Positions 53,077 through 62,933 of a stretch of 64,000 nucleotides of DNA are shown here, one piece after another (position 1 is the first letter of the stretch; each line of letters starts with the position of its first letter). This DNA is from an uncultured Marinifilum sp. (lineage in GTDB: Bacteria > Bacteroidota > Bacteroidia > Bacteroidales > Marinifilaceae), in NCBI RefSeq assembly GCF_963677195.1, contig NZ_OY781918.1, positions 1,786,923-1,850,922 on the forward strand, given 5' to 3'. Both the position numbers and the translations under genes were made by a program. Under the pieces are notes generated by a model, which had not been told where the DNA came from, searched no databases, and saw only the letters and a program-made list of their open reading frames with translations.

Positions 53077-53114
53077 TGAACCTAAATTGAACTTAATGAA
53101 CTTTAATAGTTCAA
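53077..53114 (+). promoter_or_regulatory. TGAAC repeat cluster and inverted repeat before the efflux operon
   Basis: TGAAC occurs at 53077, 53088 and 53097 (11- and 9-bp spacing), and TTGAACT (53087-53093) is inverted as AGTTCAA (53108-53114), ending 12 bp before the start codon. It could be an operator for the efflux operon. The sequence differs from the palindrome at tetR. Confidence 0.4.
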
Positions 53115-53126
53115 AATGCTGTTAAA

Positions 53127-54206
53127 ATGAACACGAAAAAGATTTCAAAAGTGATGATCCTGCTGGTACTATTAACCGCAGGTCTTGTTTCTTGTAAGCA
53201 AGAATCGACAACAAAGACTGAAATTATTCAGCCTGTTAAGGTTTTTAAAGTGAATGATACATCAAACCAATTAACAGAAAAGGTTTTTACTGGTTTGGTG
53301 AAAGAATCAAGAGAAGTGAAATTGGCTTTTCAAATTTCTGGACCATTGGTAAAATTAAATGTTAACGAAGGTCAGTTTGTTAAGAAAGGACAAGTTGTAG
53401 CTGCATTAAATGAGCGTGATTATTTAGTACAACTCGAGGCTGCAAATGCACAGTTTGATAATGCAAAATTACAAGCAGAAAGATATACTGCATTATACGA
53501 AAAGAAGAGTACCTCGAAAAGTGTTTACGATCAAATTCAAGCAGCATTTAAATTGGCAAAAGCGCAAAAGGAAGCTGCCGAAAATGCATTGAATGACACT
53601 AAAATTTATGCGCCTTTCTCAGGTTATGTACAAGCAATGTATACCGAAAATTATGAGAAAATCGCAGCAGGACAACCAATTGTATCATTGCTTGATTTAA
53701 ATAATTTAGAAATAACTGTTGGCTTAAGTGAGAATGATTTTTTACAAAGTAAATTCTTTGAATCTTTCGCTTGTAAGTTCGAGAATTTTAAGGACGTAAA
53801 TTTCAATTTGAGTTTAATTGATATTGAGAAAAAACCTAATGGAGATAATTTTTTCAGAATGAGATTGAAAATAGATAGACAATCTTATCAAATTGTTCCG
53901 GGCATGGTTGCAAGTGTAACGGTTGGGCTTAAAAATGAAAATAAAGATTCATATAAATTACCTGTTACTTCGGTTTTTAGTAAAAAAGGAAAATCTTATG
54001 TGTGGGTCTTTAATTCATCGAAAAATTGTGTCGAAAAACGCGAAGTTGAGTTGGATTCTTTTAATTCGAAAGGAATGATTAGTATTTCGAGTGGTGTTTC
54101 ACATGGAGAATTAATTGTTTCGGCAGGTGTTCATAGTTTACATCAAGGGCAAAAAGTAAAAATGCTTAATAAAAAATCTAATACAAATATAGGAGGTCAG
54201 TTATGA
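53127..54206 (+). CDS. RND efflux periplasmic adaptor (membrane fusion lipoprotein)
   Basis: 359 residues, signal peptide with lipobox (LLTAGLVSCKQ), so anchored by lipid in the inner membrane. Standard adaptor order: beta-barrel and lipoyl halves (KLAFQISGPLVKLNVNEGQFVKKGQVVAALNERDY), the alpha-hairpin (about residues 105-155) and the lipoyl return (DTKIYAPFSGYVQAMYTENYEKIAAGQPIVSL). A beta-barrel and a membrane-proximal domain ending GELIVSAGVHSLHQGQKVKML follow. It links the RND pump to TolC. It overlaps the pump gene by 4 bp. Confidence 0.95.
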   Translation: MNTKKISKVMILLVLLTAGLVSCKQESTTKTEIIQPVKVFKVNDTSNQLTEKVFTGLVKESREVKLAFQISGPLVKLNVNEGQFVKKGQVVAALNERDYLVQLEAANAQFDNAKLQAERYTALYEKKSTSKSVYDQIQAAFKLAKAQKEAAENALNDTKIYAPFSGYVQAMYTENYEKIAAGQPIVSLLDLNNLEITVGLSENDFLQSKFFESFACKFENFKDVNFNLSLIDIEKKPNGDNFFRMRLKIDRQSYQIVPGMVASVTVGLKNENKDSYKLPVTSVFSKKGKSYVWVFNSSKNCVEKREVELDSFNSKGMISISSGVSHGELIVSAGVHSLHQGQKVKMLNKKSNTNIGGQL

Positions 54207-57200
54207 GTTTTACTGATGCCGTTTTAAAACGGCGAAAAGTACTCCTATTTGTATTAATTGCAATTGCATTTGGAGGAGTGGCTGCTTTCTTTAAAATGGG
54301 AAAGCTCGAAGATGCCGAAATTAGCGTCAAAACTGCTTTGGTAATTACCCAATATCCAGGAGCCTCACCTCACGAGGTGGAATTAAGAGTTACCGATGTT
54401 CTAGAAACAGCCATTCAATCGATGGACAATATTGATAATATTGAATCCAGATCAATGGCAGGATATTCTGAAATCACAGTAAATGTTAAAAAATCGGTAA
54501 GAATGAAAGATTTACCACAGCTTTGGGATATTCTAAGGCGTAAGGTAAACGATATAAGTGCAGCAATGCCACAAGGAGCATCTAAGCCCATTGTAGTAGA
54601 CGATTTTGGCGATGTTTATGGAATCTTTCTAGCTTTAAATGGTGATGGTTTTTCTGATGAAGAAATTCAGGATTACGCACGATATATGAAACGTGAACTC
54701 CTATTAGTAAGTGGTGTTAAGAGAATTGATCTTTACGGAGAACAACGAAGCTGTATTAATGTAGAATTGTCGCAAGAGAAGTTGGCCTACCTTGGCATAC
54801 ATCCAGCTAGTGTGATCGAAATTTTGAATAATCAAAATGAGGTTGTTGATCCTGGAAGTATAAAAGTTGGAGGCGAAAGAATTCGAATTGCTTCGGAAGG
54901 TAGCTTTCATGAGTTAGAGGATTTAAAGAATATCTTAATCTCAGGGAATGCTAAAAATCCAATCTATTTAAAAGATGTAGCCGACATTAAGGAAAACTAT
55001 GTAACTCCTTATTCAAACAAGTTAAAATACAATAAGAAACCAGCTATTGGACTTGCCATTGCAATGGAAAAAGGTGGTAATGTTATTGAGTTGGGGGAAC
55101 GTGTTCAATTACGTATCGATGAGTTAAAGGCAAGTATTCCCGTTGGAATAAATGTAAATCGTGTTTTTTACCAGCCTGAAAGAGTAAGTATTGCAATTGA
55201 AACTTTCATGATTAACTTAATAGAATCGGTGTTAATTGTGGTATTTGTTCTCTTGTTAGCAATGGGTTTTAGAACAGGTTTGCTAATTGGTAGTGGATTA
55301 ATTTTTACCATACTTGGGACTTTTATTATCATGCTTAGCATGGATATTATGTTACAGCGTGTAAGTTTGGCAGCTATTATTATTGCTATGGGTATGTTGG
55401 TTGATAATGCCATTGTAATTGCCGATGGTATTCTGGTTGATTTAAAGAAAGGAATTAAGAGAAGCGAAGCCATGAGCAGAACTTCACGACAAACTGCACT
55501 TCCATTATTAGGAGCTACCATAGTTGCAATATTAGCATTTTTACCTATCTATTTGTCTCCAGATAGTACTGGAGAATTCTGTGAAAGTTTATTTCAGGTA
55601 GTTGCGATTTCTTTGTTTTTGAGTTGGGTGTTATCTCTTACTCAAACGCCGTATTTTTGTGATCTGTTTTTAAAAGGTAAAAAATACGAAAATATTCAGG
55701 AAGGGGAATCGGATCCTTACGGGAGTAAATTTTATTTAAAATTCAGACATTTTGTTAAATATTCTTTGCGCCATAAAACAATGATTTTACTGGTAACAGT
55801 ATTCTTTTTTGTATCTGCTATTCTTGTATTTAAGAATGTAAAGCAGCTTTTTATGCCAAATTTGGAATACAACCAATTTGTAGTAGAGTACTTTTTACCT
55901 GAAGGTACCGATATTGAAACAGTAGAAAAAGAACTTGCTGGCATTGAATCTTATTTGTTAGAAAGAGAGGAAGTATTAAATGTAACAACCAGTTTGGGTG
56001 CTACACCTGCACGATATACTTTGGTAAGACCTTTTAACATGAGTAATTCCAATTACGGTGAGTTAATTGTTGATACGAAAGATTATGAAGCAACCGTAAA
56101 TTTTGGAGCCGAACTTCAAGATTATTTGAATGAAAATTATTCATGGGCCAGAGCTAGGGTAAGGTATTATTCTGCAATTTCGACAGAAGCAATGATTGAA
56201 GCTAAATTTTCGGGGCCAGATCCTCAGATTTTAAGAGATTTATCGGAGAAAGCTGAAAATATAATGAGAGCAGAGCCAACAGCTATTAAGGTTACCAATA
56301 ACTGGAAAAATCAGGTGAAAGTTTGGAATCCTCACTTTTCGCAAGCACAATCTCGATTAACAGGAATTCAAAGATCGGATGTTTCCAATGCAATGGCTTG
56401 TGCTACCGATGGATTACCAATTGGTGTTTTCCGAAAAGCGGATGATATTTTACCGATTTATTTAAAAACAACTGTGGAGGATGATAAATACATGGAATCT
56501 TTAGAAAATACTCCTGTATGGGGCGCCAGATTTCATAGTATTCCTTTGCGCCAGGTAGTATCTTCTATTGATATCGATTTTGAAGATCCATTAATTAAGC
56601 GTTACAACAGAAGAAGAGCCATAAAAGCACAGTGTGATCCAGCTCCTGGGTATAATGCTCCGGATACTTATAAAAATGTACACGATAAAATAGAAGCTAT
56701 TCCTTTACCTGAAGGATATGATTTAGAATGGTTGGGAGAGCATAAGAATAGTGCCGATGCCAATGAAAATATCGGTAAATTTTTACCATTGGCTTTCTTA
56801 CTAATGGTAATTATTATTATGGCATTGTTTAATAATTTTCGCCAGCCAATTATCATTTTATCAATTCTTCCTTTGGCATTTATTGGAGTTAGCTACGGAT
56901 TGTGGATAACTGGTAAGCCATTTGGTTTTATGCCTGTTTTAGGAACACTTGGTTTAATGGGAATGATGATTAAGAATGCGGTTGTATTAATCGATCAAAT
57001 CAATTTGGATATCAGAAATGGGAAAGACATTCTTCTTGCTATTGTCGATTCTGCTGTATCGAGAATGCGTCCGGTAATTATGGCCTCGCTTACTACTATT
57101 TTAGGTATGATTCCTTTAATTTCTGATGAGTTGTTTGGAGGAATGGCAGTTGCAATTATGTTTGGATTGCTAATTGGTTCCATAATTACTTTAATTATTG

Positions 57201-57259
57201 TGCCGGTTCTGTATGCTATTTTGTACAGAGTATCGACCAAGAATGTAATGGATTTATAA
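54203..57259 (+). CDS. RND-family efflux pump (hydrophobe/amphiphile type)
   Basis: 1018 residues with 12 helices in the TM1 / large loop / TM2-6 plan repeated twice. Near the N-terminus the substrate-channel start YPGASPHEVELRVTDVLETAIQSM is typical. TM4 carries the proton-relay Asp in MGMLVDNAIVIADG (the second Asp of AcrB is Asn here), and TM10 carries the Lys in GMMIKNAVVLIDQI. Together they mark an intact proton-coupled pump. The specificity (drugs, bile-like compounds, dyes) cannot be read from sequence. The gene overlaps the adaptor by 4 bp; the TolC gene starts 12 bp after its stop codon. Confidence 0.94.
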   Translation: MSFTDAVLKRRKVLLFVLIAIAFGGVAAFFKMGKLEDAEISVKTALVITQYPGASPHEVELRVTDVLETAIQSMDNIDNIESRSMAGYSEITVNVKKSVRMKDLPQLWDILRRKVNDISAAMPQGASKPIVVDDFGDVYGIFLALNGDGFSDEEIQDYARYMKRELLLVSGVKRIDLYGEQRSCINVELSQEKLAYLGIHPASVIEILNNQNEVVDPGSIKVGGERIRIASEGSFHELEDLKNILISGNAKNPIYLKDVADIKENYVTPYSNKLKYNKKPAIGLAIAMEKGGNVIELGERVQLRIDELKASIPVGINVNRVFYQPERVSIAIETFMINLIESVLIVVFVLLLAMGFRTGLLIGSGLIFTILGTFIIMLSMDIMLQRVSLAAIIIAMGMLVDNAIVIADGILVDLKKGIKRSEAMSRTSRQTALPLLGATIVAILAFLPIYLSPDSTGEFCESLFQVVAISLFLSWVLSLTQTPYFCDLFLKGKKYENIQEGESDPYGSKFYLKFRHFVKYSLRHKTMILLVTVFFFVSAILVFKNVKQLFMPNLEYNQFVVEYFLPEGTDIETVEKELAGIESYLLEREEVLNVTTSLGATPARYTLVRPFNMSNSNYGELIVDTKDYEATVNFGAELQDYLNENYSWARARVRYYSAISTEAMIEAKFSGPDPQILRDLSEKAENIMRAEPTAIKVTNNWKNQVKVWNPHFSQAQSRLTGIQRSDVSNAMACATDGLPIGVFRKADDILPIYLKTTVEDDKYMESLENTPVWGARFHSIPLRQVVSSIDIDFEDPLIKRYNRRRAIKAQCDPAPGYNAPDTYKNVHDKIEAIPLPEGYDLEWLGEHKNSADANENIGKFLPLAFLLMVIIIMALFNNFRQPIIILSILPLAFIGVSYGLWITGKPFGFMPVLGTLGLMGMMIKNAVVLIDQINLDIRNGKDILLAIVDSAVSRMRPVIMASLTTILGMIPLISDELFGGMAVAIMFGLLIGSIITLIIVPVLYAILYRVSTKNVMDL

Positions 57260-57271
57260 GTGTTTACAGAT

Positions 57272-58639
57272 ATGAGAAACAAAATATATAGTCTTATAGC
57301 CTTTTCCCTGATTGCGTTTCAGGGATTGGCGCAAGAAAAATTATCACTCAAGCAGAGTAGAATATTGGCTTTAGAATACAATCAGAAAATTAAAATTGCC
57401 GATGAAATAATTTTAGAAAATGAATCGAATAAGCGATTGGCATTCACATATTTTTTACCAAAACTAGAGGCAAGCGGTTCTTATAATTATTATCATGACA
57501 TTGATGATTTAAGTTTGGCAGGTTCCTTTTTGCCAACAGCAAATAGTCTAGCTGATGCCCAGCAGGGAAACTATAGCGGATTAAGTGATGTTTACTTCCC
57601 AGGCTTAAATGTGGAACTTGGAAATGTTGACTACTTCTCGTCTAGTTTAACTCTTTCACAACCAATTTACATGGGAGGAAAAGTTAGAAGTTCTTACGAG
57701 ATGTCGAAAATGGGTTCCGAAATATCTGTTTTTAATAAGAAGTTGCAAACATCCGATGTGCTGTTAGAAACCGATCAGGCATACTGGAATTTAGTATCTG
57801 TTAACGAAAAGAAAAATCTGGCAGAAAAGTATGTAGAAATGTTATCGGCACTGGTTCGCGATTTACAGAATGCTTATGATTTAGAAATTACCACTAAAAA
57901 TGAGTTGCTAAAAGCTCAGGTTCAGTTAAATAAGGCAAAACTCGATTTGTTTCGAGTTAAAAACCTAAAGGTGCTTTCTAAAATGGCTCTTAACCAGGTT
58001 ATTGGTAAAAAGCTAACTAGCGATATTACTGCTGTTGATACGCTAATTGTTGTAGGTGAAAAACCAGTTGAGACTGATTATATGCTTAAAGCATTGCAGC
58101 AAAGACCAGAACTTTTAATGTTAGCCAAGCAAGTTGATATATCGCGTGAGCAAGTTAAAAGTGCAAGAGCCGATTATCTACCTCAATTGGGGGTTGGTGC
58201 TTCTTATTCGTACACTAGCGATATTGAAGATTTAATTGGTTCAACAAAAATACTGGCTGTGCAGGCAAGTTTATCGGTTCCGGTTTTTCATTGGAACGAA
58301 AGAAAGCATAAAGTGGCAACAGCACGATTTCAAAGTAAGCAAAAAGAGTTAGAAATGGATAGAACCAAAGATTTAATTTCGCTTCAGGTTCAGCAGTCTT
58401 ATTTTAATTTACAAGAGGCATTTCAGCAAATAGAATTGGCAGAATCATCTATGGATCAGGCTAATGAAAATGTATCTTTGGCTAAGAATTCGTATTACGA
58501 AGGTTTGGCAAATACAACAGAGTTGTTAGATGCTCAAGCTTTTTGGCAAAATGCACACAGCGAACTAATCGATGCTAAAATAAATTACAAATTAAAAGAA
58601 GTAAATTTCTTAAAATCAATTGGGGAATTGGCAAAATAA
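57272..58639 (+). CDS. TolC-family outer membrane efflux protein
   Basis: 455 residues from the ATG at 57272 (signal peptide MRNKIYSLIAFSLIAFQGLAQ). A GTG at 57260 is in frame and only 1 bp after the pump stop, but would put four extra residues before the signal peptide. Typical features are the coiled-coil repeats (SVNEKKNLAEKYVEMLSALVRDL, TTKNELLKAQVQLNKAKLDLFRVKNL), the repeated beta-strand GNVDYFSSSLTLSQPIYMGGKVRSSYE and QASLSVPVFHWNERKHKV. It forms the trimeric tunnel of the tripartite pump. The operon order tetR, adaptor, pump, TolC is complete. Confidence 0.94.
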   Translation: MRNKIYSLIAFSLIAFQGLAQEKLSLKQSRILALEYNQKIKIADEIILENESNKRLAFTYFLPKLEASGSYNYYHDIDDLSLAGSFLPTANSLADAQQGNYSGLSDVYFPGLNVELGNVDYFSSSLTLSQPIYMGGKVRSSYEMSKMGSEISVFNKKLQTSDVLLETDQAYWNLVSVNEKKNLAEKYVEMLSALVRDLQNAYDLEITTKNELLKAQVQLNKAKLDLFRVKNLKVLSKMALNQVIGKKLTSDITAVDTLIVVGEKPVETDYMLKALQQRPELLMLAKQVDISREQVKSARADYLPQLGVGASYSYTSDIEDLIGSTKILAVQASLSVPVFHWNERKHKVATARFQSKQKELEMDRTKDLISLQVQQSYFNLQEAFQQIELAESSMDQANENVSLAKNSYYEGLANTTELLDAQAFWQNAHSELIDAKINYKLKEVNFLKSIGELAK

Positions 58640-58810
58640 TTCTAAAGGAGAAATACGATATTACTGGCTTTCTGGATTAAGTGGTATTAATATTTTGGTA
58701 ATTCGTTTTCTCCTTTATTCTAGTTGTTAATAGAAGTTTAATAGCTAGTTGATTAAAAACGATAAGTTAAAATTAAACGACAGTTAGAAAATGATTTTTC
58801 ACTCAATTTT

Positions 58811-59893
58811 ATGAGTATGAGTAATAAATTAGAAGGTATATTAATTTCAAATTTAATCTATTTTACAAGAATAGTATTGGTTTGGATTATAGCCTTGTTT
58901 TTCTTGTTAGCCTTTCAGATAGAAACTACCGATACAATTGCGTATAGTCGTGTCGATGAATTTAAAGATGTATTCTTATCAGGTATTTTTTCGGGTTTAA
59001 TTTGGGGAATAATATTTAGAATTGCTCGCTTATTTTCGCATAAAATACCAACATATAGCTTGTCGGTTTTAGTTTCGATAGCGGTAAATATTTCCAGTGC
59101 TTATATACTTATATATTGCATGTATCACTTACCCAAAATTTTCAAATTTAATCGCTTACCCAATAATTTTCACCAACTTCTCGAACTCTATAATTCACGT
59201 TTGTTTTTTGCTATTTTGGCCTATTTCTTTATTGTTGGTACTTTAATAGAAATTTTTCACGATATCGATAAGAAATTTGGAAAAGGAGTATTGCTAAAAA
59301 TACTAATGGGTAAGTACTACAAACCTAAGGAGGAAGAACGTATATTTTTGTTTATGGACCTTAAATCTTCGACTTATTATGCCGAAAAATTAGGTCATTT
59401 TATGTATAGTAGATTAATACAGGATTGTTTTAAGGATATTTCGGCAGCAGTATTAAAAAATCAGGCAGAAATTTATCAATTTGTGGGCGATGAGGTTGTA
59501 TTAACATGGCAGTTAAAAAATGGCATTGAAAAATCCAGATGTGTACAAATGTTTTATGATTTTATTAATACCATAGAAACAAGAAAGGATTATTATCAAA
59601 AACATTATGGAATGATACCGGTTTTTAAAGCTGGTATTCATTCGGGGAAAGTTATGGTTGCAGAAGTAGGAGAGCTTAAGTCTGAAATTGCTTACCATGG
59701 CGATGCCATAAATACGGCATCTAGAATTCAGGGATTATGTAACTCTTATAATAGCAGGTTGCTGGTATCGGGAGATCTGATGGAAGAGTTAAAAAAGAAA
59801 AATACAATTAATGGTAAGCATACTTATATTGGACATGTTCTTTTAACAGGAAAAGAGATCGAAACAGATCTTTATTCAATGTCTTTAAATTAA
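58811..59893 (+). CDS. Membrane-bound class III adenylate/guanylate cyclase
   Basis: 360 residues. Four membrane helices occupy residues about 15-150 (ISNLIYFTRIVLVWIIALFFLLAFQ and three more), followed by a cytosolic class III catalytic domain. Catalytic landmarks: the first metal Asp in RIFLFMDLKSSTYYAEKLG, the second in YQFVGDEVVLTW, and the FKAGIHSGKVMVAEVG strand followed by HGDAINTASRI with the transition-state Asn and Arg. ATP versus GTP preference is not clear. A single catalytic domain implies homodimerisation. The neighbouring hybrid kinase is convergent. The gene ends in the TTAA shared with the kinase stop. Confidence 0.93.
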   Translation: MSMSNKLEGILISNLIYFTRIVLVWIIALFFLLAFQIETTDTIAYSRVDEFKDVFLSGIFSGLIWGIIFRIARLFSHKIPTYSLSVLVSIAVNISSAYILIYCMYHLPKIFKFNRLPNNFHQLLELYNSRLFFAILAYFFIVGTLIEIFHDIDKKFGKGVLLKILMGKYYKPKEEERIFLFMDLKSSTYYAEKLGHFMYSRLIQDCFKDISAAVLKNQAEIYQFVGDEVVLTWQLKNGIEKSRCVQMFYDFINTIETRKDYYQKHYGMIPVFKAGIHSGKVMVAEVGELKSEIAYHGDAINTASRIQGLCNSYNSRLLVSGDLMEELKKKNTINGKHTYIGHVLLTGKEIETDLYSMSLN

Positions 59894-62727
59894 ACCTCTG
59901 CTTTATGTTCCTTTTTTATAAAATGTTTATTGATTGTATCCAGTAATTTTTTCTCATCAAAAGGCTTGGCAATAAAGTCGTCGCATCCTGCTTCTATACT
60001 TTTGTTTCTATCATCGCGAAGTGCATTAGCTGTTTGAACAATAATTGGTAAATTATCTCTCATCTTTTTTATCGATTGAGTAGCTTCCAATCCGTTAATA
60101 TCGGGTAGTCTAAGATCCATTAAAACTAAATTAATGGTTGGGTTTCGTAAACTTAATTCAATTGCTTTATTTCCCGATATTGTATGTAATATTTTTGCTT
60201 TGGTTGGTTTCAATGCTGCTTCGATATATTTATAATTGGTTTTGTCGTCTTCTACAACAAGAATTAATTTGTCGTCCCATTTGTAAGCTTTATTTTGCTG
60301 CGTTTTGTTTGTTGATAAATTTGTTGTAACAACAGGTTTGTAAGGAATGGTAAAATAGAAAGTAGTTCCTTCATCTTCGATAGTTTCAAGGCGAATTTTA
60401 CCACCCATTAATTCTACAAATCCTTTAGATATGGCTAGCCCTAATCCTGTTCCTCCATATTTTCGGGTAAACGATTCTTCTACTTGTCGGAATCGTTCAA
60501 ATATAATTTCCTGTTTTTCTGCTCTTATGCCTATTCCAGTATCTTTTACGTAAAATTCAAGGAAATTGTGTTCGTCTAGTTTATATCCAAATTCAATAGA
60601 TCCCGATGATGTAAACTTAAAAGCATTATTTAATAAGTTAGATAAAATTTGTTTAAGCTTTCTTTCCTCGGTAATAACCACGGTTTTTTCGTCAGGTAAA
60701 GATTTTAATAGTTTAAATTCGATTTCATCGTCGGCAATATTATCCTTACTAAATTGTCTATAAAGGTTATCTAAAATAGCATTAACCGAACATTGTTTTT
60801 CTTTAATAATTGTTTGGCCAGCGTCCAGTTTCGAAATATCAAGAATATCATTAATTATTTTTAATAGTTGGTTCGAGCTTTTATAAATAATATCGATATA
60901 TGCATTGTTCTGCTCAGTGCTTTTGCCAGGTTTTCTAAGCATATCTGCAAAGCCAATTATGCCATTCATAGGCGTACGAATTTCGTGCGACATATTAGCT
61001 AAAAATGCCGATTTTAAACGATCACTTTCTTCTGCTTTTTCTTTTGCTTTAACCAATTCCAGCTGAGTATTAATAATTGGACTAATATCATTAATAATAA
61101 TCATTGATGAAGTATCGAATGGAACCATGAAAAATTCACAGTGTTTTGAGACTCCATTTTTAGTTGTAATGTTAAATTCTTGTTTTTCTATATCTGAATT
61201 TTCTAGTTTTGCTTTCTCAATGGCTTCTGTCCATTTTAGTCGAACCATTTCACGATATTCCTTATTCGGATAACATTTACTGTTCCATTCGTCTGAAGTT
61301 TTGATATCGCTTAAAGTATAGCCAAACAGTTCAATAAATTTATCATTAAGATATTCGATATCCTCGTTTTTATCTGTAATTACTATGGGAAGAGGCGATT
61401 TGTGAATCATCTTCTTTAAGCGTTTTTCACTTTGAATAATAGCTTGTTGAGTATGTTTTCTTTCGGTGATATCGCGACATGTAGATAGAATAACATGCTT
61501 TCCCTGCAATTTAATTAATTGGCTTACGTTTTCCATAGGTGTTTTCTTGCCATACTTCGAAACAAAAACCTGTTCTGTTGTAAATTGCTTTTCGCGTGTA
61601 AGTCTTTTTATGGTGTCAGTAATATAATTGGCATTTAAATTTTCGATAAAATTATTTGGTGATAGTTTAAGAATTTCTTTCCGGGTATAGCCTAGTTGAA
61701 TACATGCAGTATCGTTTACTTCAATTAATTTTGAAGATCCATTGCCCATATATTCTATAACAAGAATTATATCGGTGCTTCCGTTTATAAGATTTCTATA
61801 TTTTTCCTCGCTTGTGGCAAGTGCAGTTGTTCTTTCTGCCACACGTTCCTCAAGTTTCTCGTTAAAGGATTTTAATTGTTCCGAATATTCATGTATTTCC
61901 TGATATTGTTTGCGAATGGTATGTTCACCTTTTTTACGTTCCTTAATTTCGTTTTGAAGTTTTGTGTAGGTTTCGGTTAGTTCGGATATTGATCTGTTTA
62001 ATAGATTTTCCTCACAAATTTTTTTCCCATAACCATTTTCTTGTCCCTGATAAATAGCTCGTGCTTTGTAAATGTATTTTTTAATTGGGCGAGAAATACT
62101 ATCGGAAACAATGTAGGTAATAAGGATACTTATAAAAACAATTAATATAGAAATTATAGTAAACCAAAGTAAGGTTGCTTTGTGTTTTGCAGTTGCTTTT
62201 TTATAACTCGATTTTGCATTTTTCTCTGAAAAATCAGTCATTACTTTTGTCTTCTGATTTAGCTTATTTAAATGCTTAGCAGCAATACCATCTACCATTT
62301 TTTTAGCAGAGAGTTCTTTACCACTAACTTTTAGATCTATTATTTTGTTTCTAATTTCTTCCCATTCAATAAAAGTGTGATAGGCAATACCAACATCTCT
62401 TTTATCTCCTAAAAAACGATTAAAAACGGTATCGAATTCATTAATTACTTTAAGGTGATATAAGTTAATTGTGTCTATTGCCTGATCGAATTCGTTTTGT
62501 GTATTGGCAAGTAAAATATCCTTCATGGCACTTTCCATGATTTGAATATGTGTGTTAATATCTCGAACACTGTTACTAACAGTATAGGTGTGGGTGTAAA
62601 TAAATTCTGATTCTTTACGAAGGTTTTTAACCTGAAAAATTGAGAGGACTAAAAATGATACCGTGAACAGTAAAATAAGTCCGAATCCAGCGAGTACTCG
62701 AGTACGAAATTTTAACTTATTTAGCAT
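59890..62727 (-). CDS. PAS-domain hybrid histidine kinase with MCP-like four-helix sensor
   Basis: 945 residues. TM1 (about 12-32), a periplasmic four-helix bundle of the 4HB_MCP type (about 35-185), TM2 (LLWFTIISILIVFISILITYIV), HAMP-like and coiled linker (RKQYQEIHEYSEQLKSFNEKLEERVAERT), then two PAS domains (about 310-425 and 440-545). HisKA carries His581 (LANMSHEIRTPMNG), and the HATPase has a complete NNAFKF / DTGIGI / GGTGLGLAIS set. A C-terminal receiver has the acceptor Asp871 (LVLMDLRLPDINGLE). The receptor-like sensor architecture is similar to chemotaxis receptors but the output is a kinase. It overlaps the convergent cyclase gene by the TTAA stop palindrome. Confidence 0.93.
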   Translation of the reverse strand: MLNKLKFRTRVLAGFGLILLFTVSFLVLSIFQVKNLRKESEFIYTHTYTVSNSVRDINTHIQIMESAMKDILLANTQNEFDQAIDTINLYHLKVINEFDTVFNRFLGDKRDVGIAYHTFIEWEEIRNKIIDLKVSGKELSAKKMVDGIAAKHLNKLNQKTKVMTDFSEKNAKSSYKKATAKHKATLLWFTIISILIVFISILITYIVSDSISRPIKKYIYKARAIYQGQENGYGKKICEENLLNRSISELTETYTKLQNEIKERKKGEHTIRKQYQEIHEYSEQLKSFNEKLEERVAERTTALATSEEKYRNLINGSTDIILVIEYMGNGSSKLIEVNDTACIQLGYTRKEILKLSPNNFIENLNANYITDTIKRLTREKQFTTEQVFVSKYGKKTPMENVSQLIKLQGKHVILSTCRDITERKHTQQAIIQSEKRLKKMIHKSPLPIVITDKNEDIEYLNDKFIELFGYTLSDIKTSDEWNSKCYPNKEYREMVRLKWTEAIEKAKLENSDIEKQEFNITTKNGVSKHCEFFMVPFDTSSMIIINDISPIINTQLELVKAKEKAEESDRLKSAFLANMSHEIRTPMNGIIGFADMLRKPGKSTEQNNAYIDIIYKSSNQLLKIINDILDISKLDAGQTIIKEKQCSVNAILDNLYRQFSKDNIADDEIEFKLLKSLPDEKTVVITEERKLKQILSNLLNNAFKFTSSGSIEFGYKLDEHNFLEFYVKDTGIGIRAEKQEIIFERFRQVEESFTRKYGGTGLGLAISKGFVELMGGKIRLETIEDEGTTFYFTIPYKPVVTTNLSTNKTQQNKAYKWDDKLILVVEDDKTNYKYIEAALKPTKAKILHTISGNKAIELSLRNPTINLVLMDLRLPDINGLEATQSIKKMRDNLPIIVQTANALRDDRNKSIEAGCDDFIAKPFDEKKLLDTINKHFIKKEHKAEV

Positions 62728-62878
62728 TTAGCTTCAACGTGTTATTTAGTGTATAAATAGTGGTTGGTTAGAGCCACATTGAGTTGCTTTCTCTCGTAAG
62801 TTAATTATTCTTATGGATTTATACAAGATTTTTGATGAAGGGGTTATTAATGCTTATGTAGAGAAGTTTTTATACAAT

Positions 62879-62905
62879 AAAAAAGGCGACTCTTTGCGAG
62901 CCGCC
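62879..62905 (-). terminator. Terminator of rnf operon
   Basis: GGCGACTC and GAGCCGCC pair with one A-C mismatch and a 5-nt loop. On the minus strand it continues with TTTTTT. It lies about 30 bp after the rnfA stop. Confidence 0.7.
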
Positions 62906-62933
62906 ATATAAAATATAATAAATTGTTTTGGAT

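Noticed and set aside
58643..58717. Terminator after the TolC gene
   Set aside because: AAAGGAGAAA and TTTCTCCTTT can pair but are separated by a loop of about 53 nt with no tight T run, so the call is not supported.
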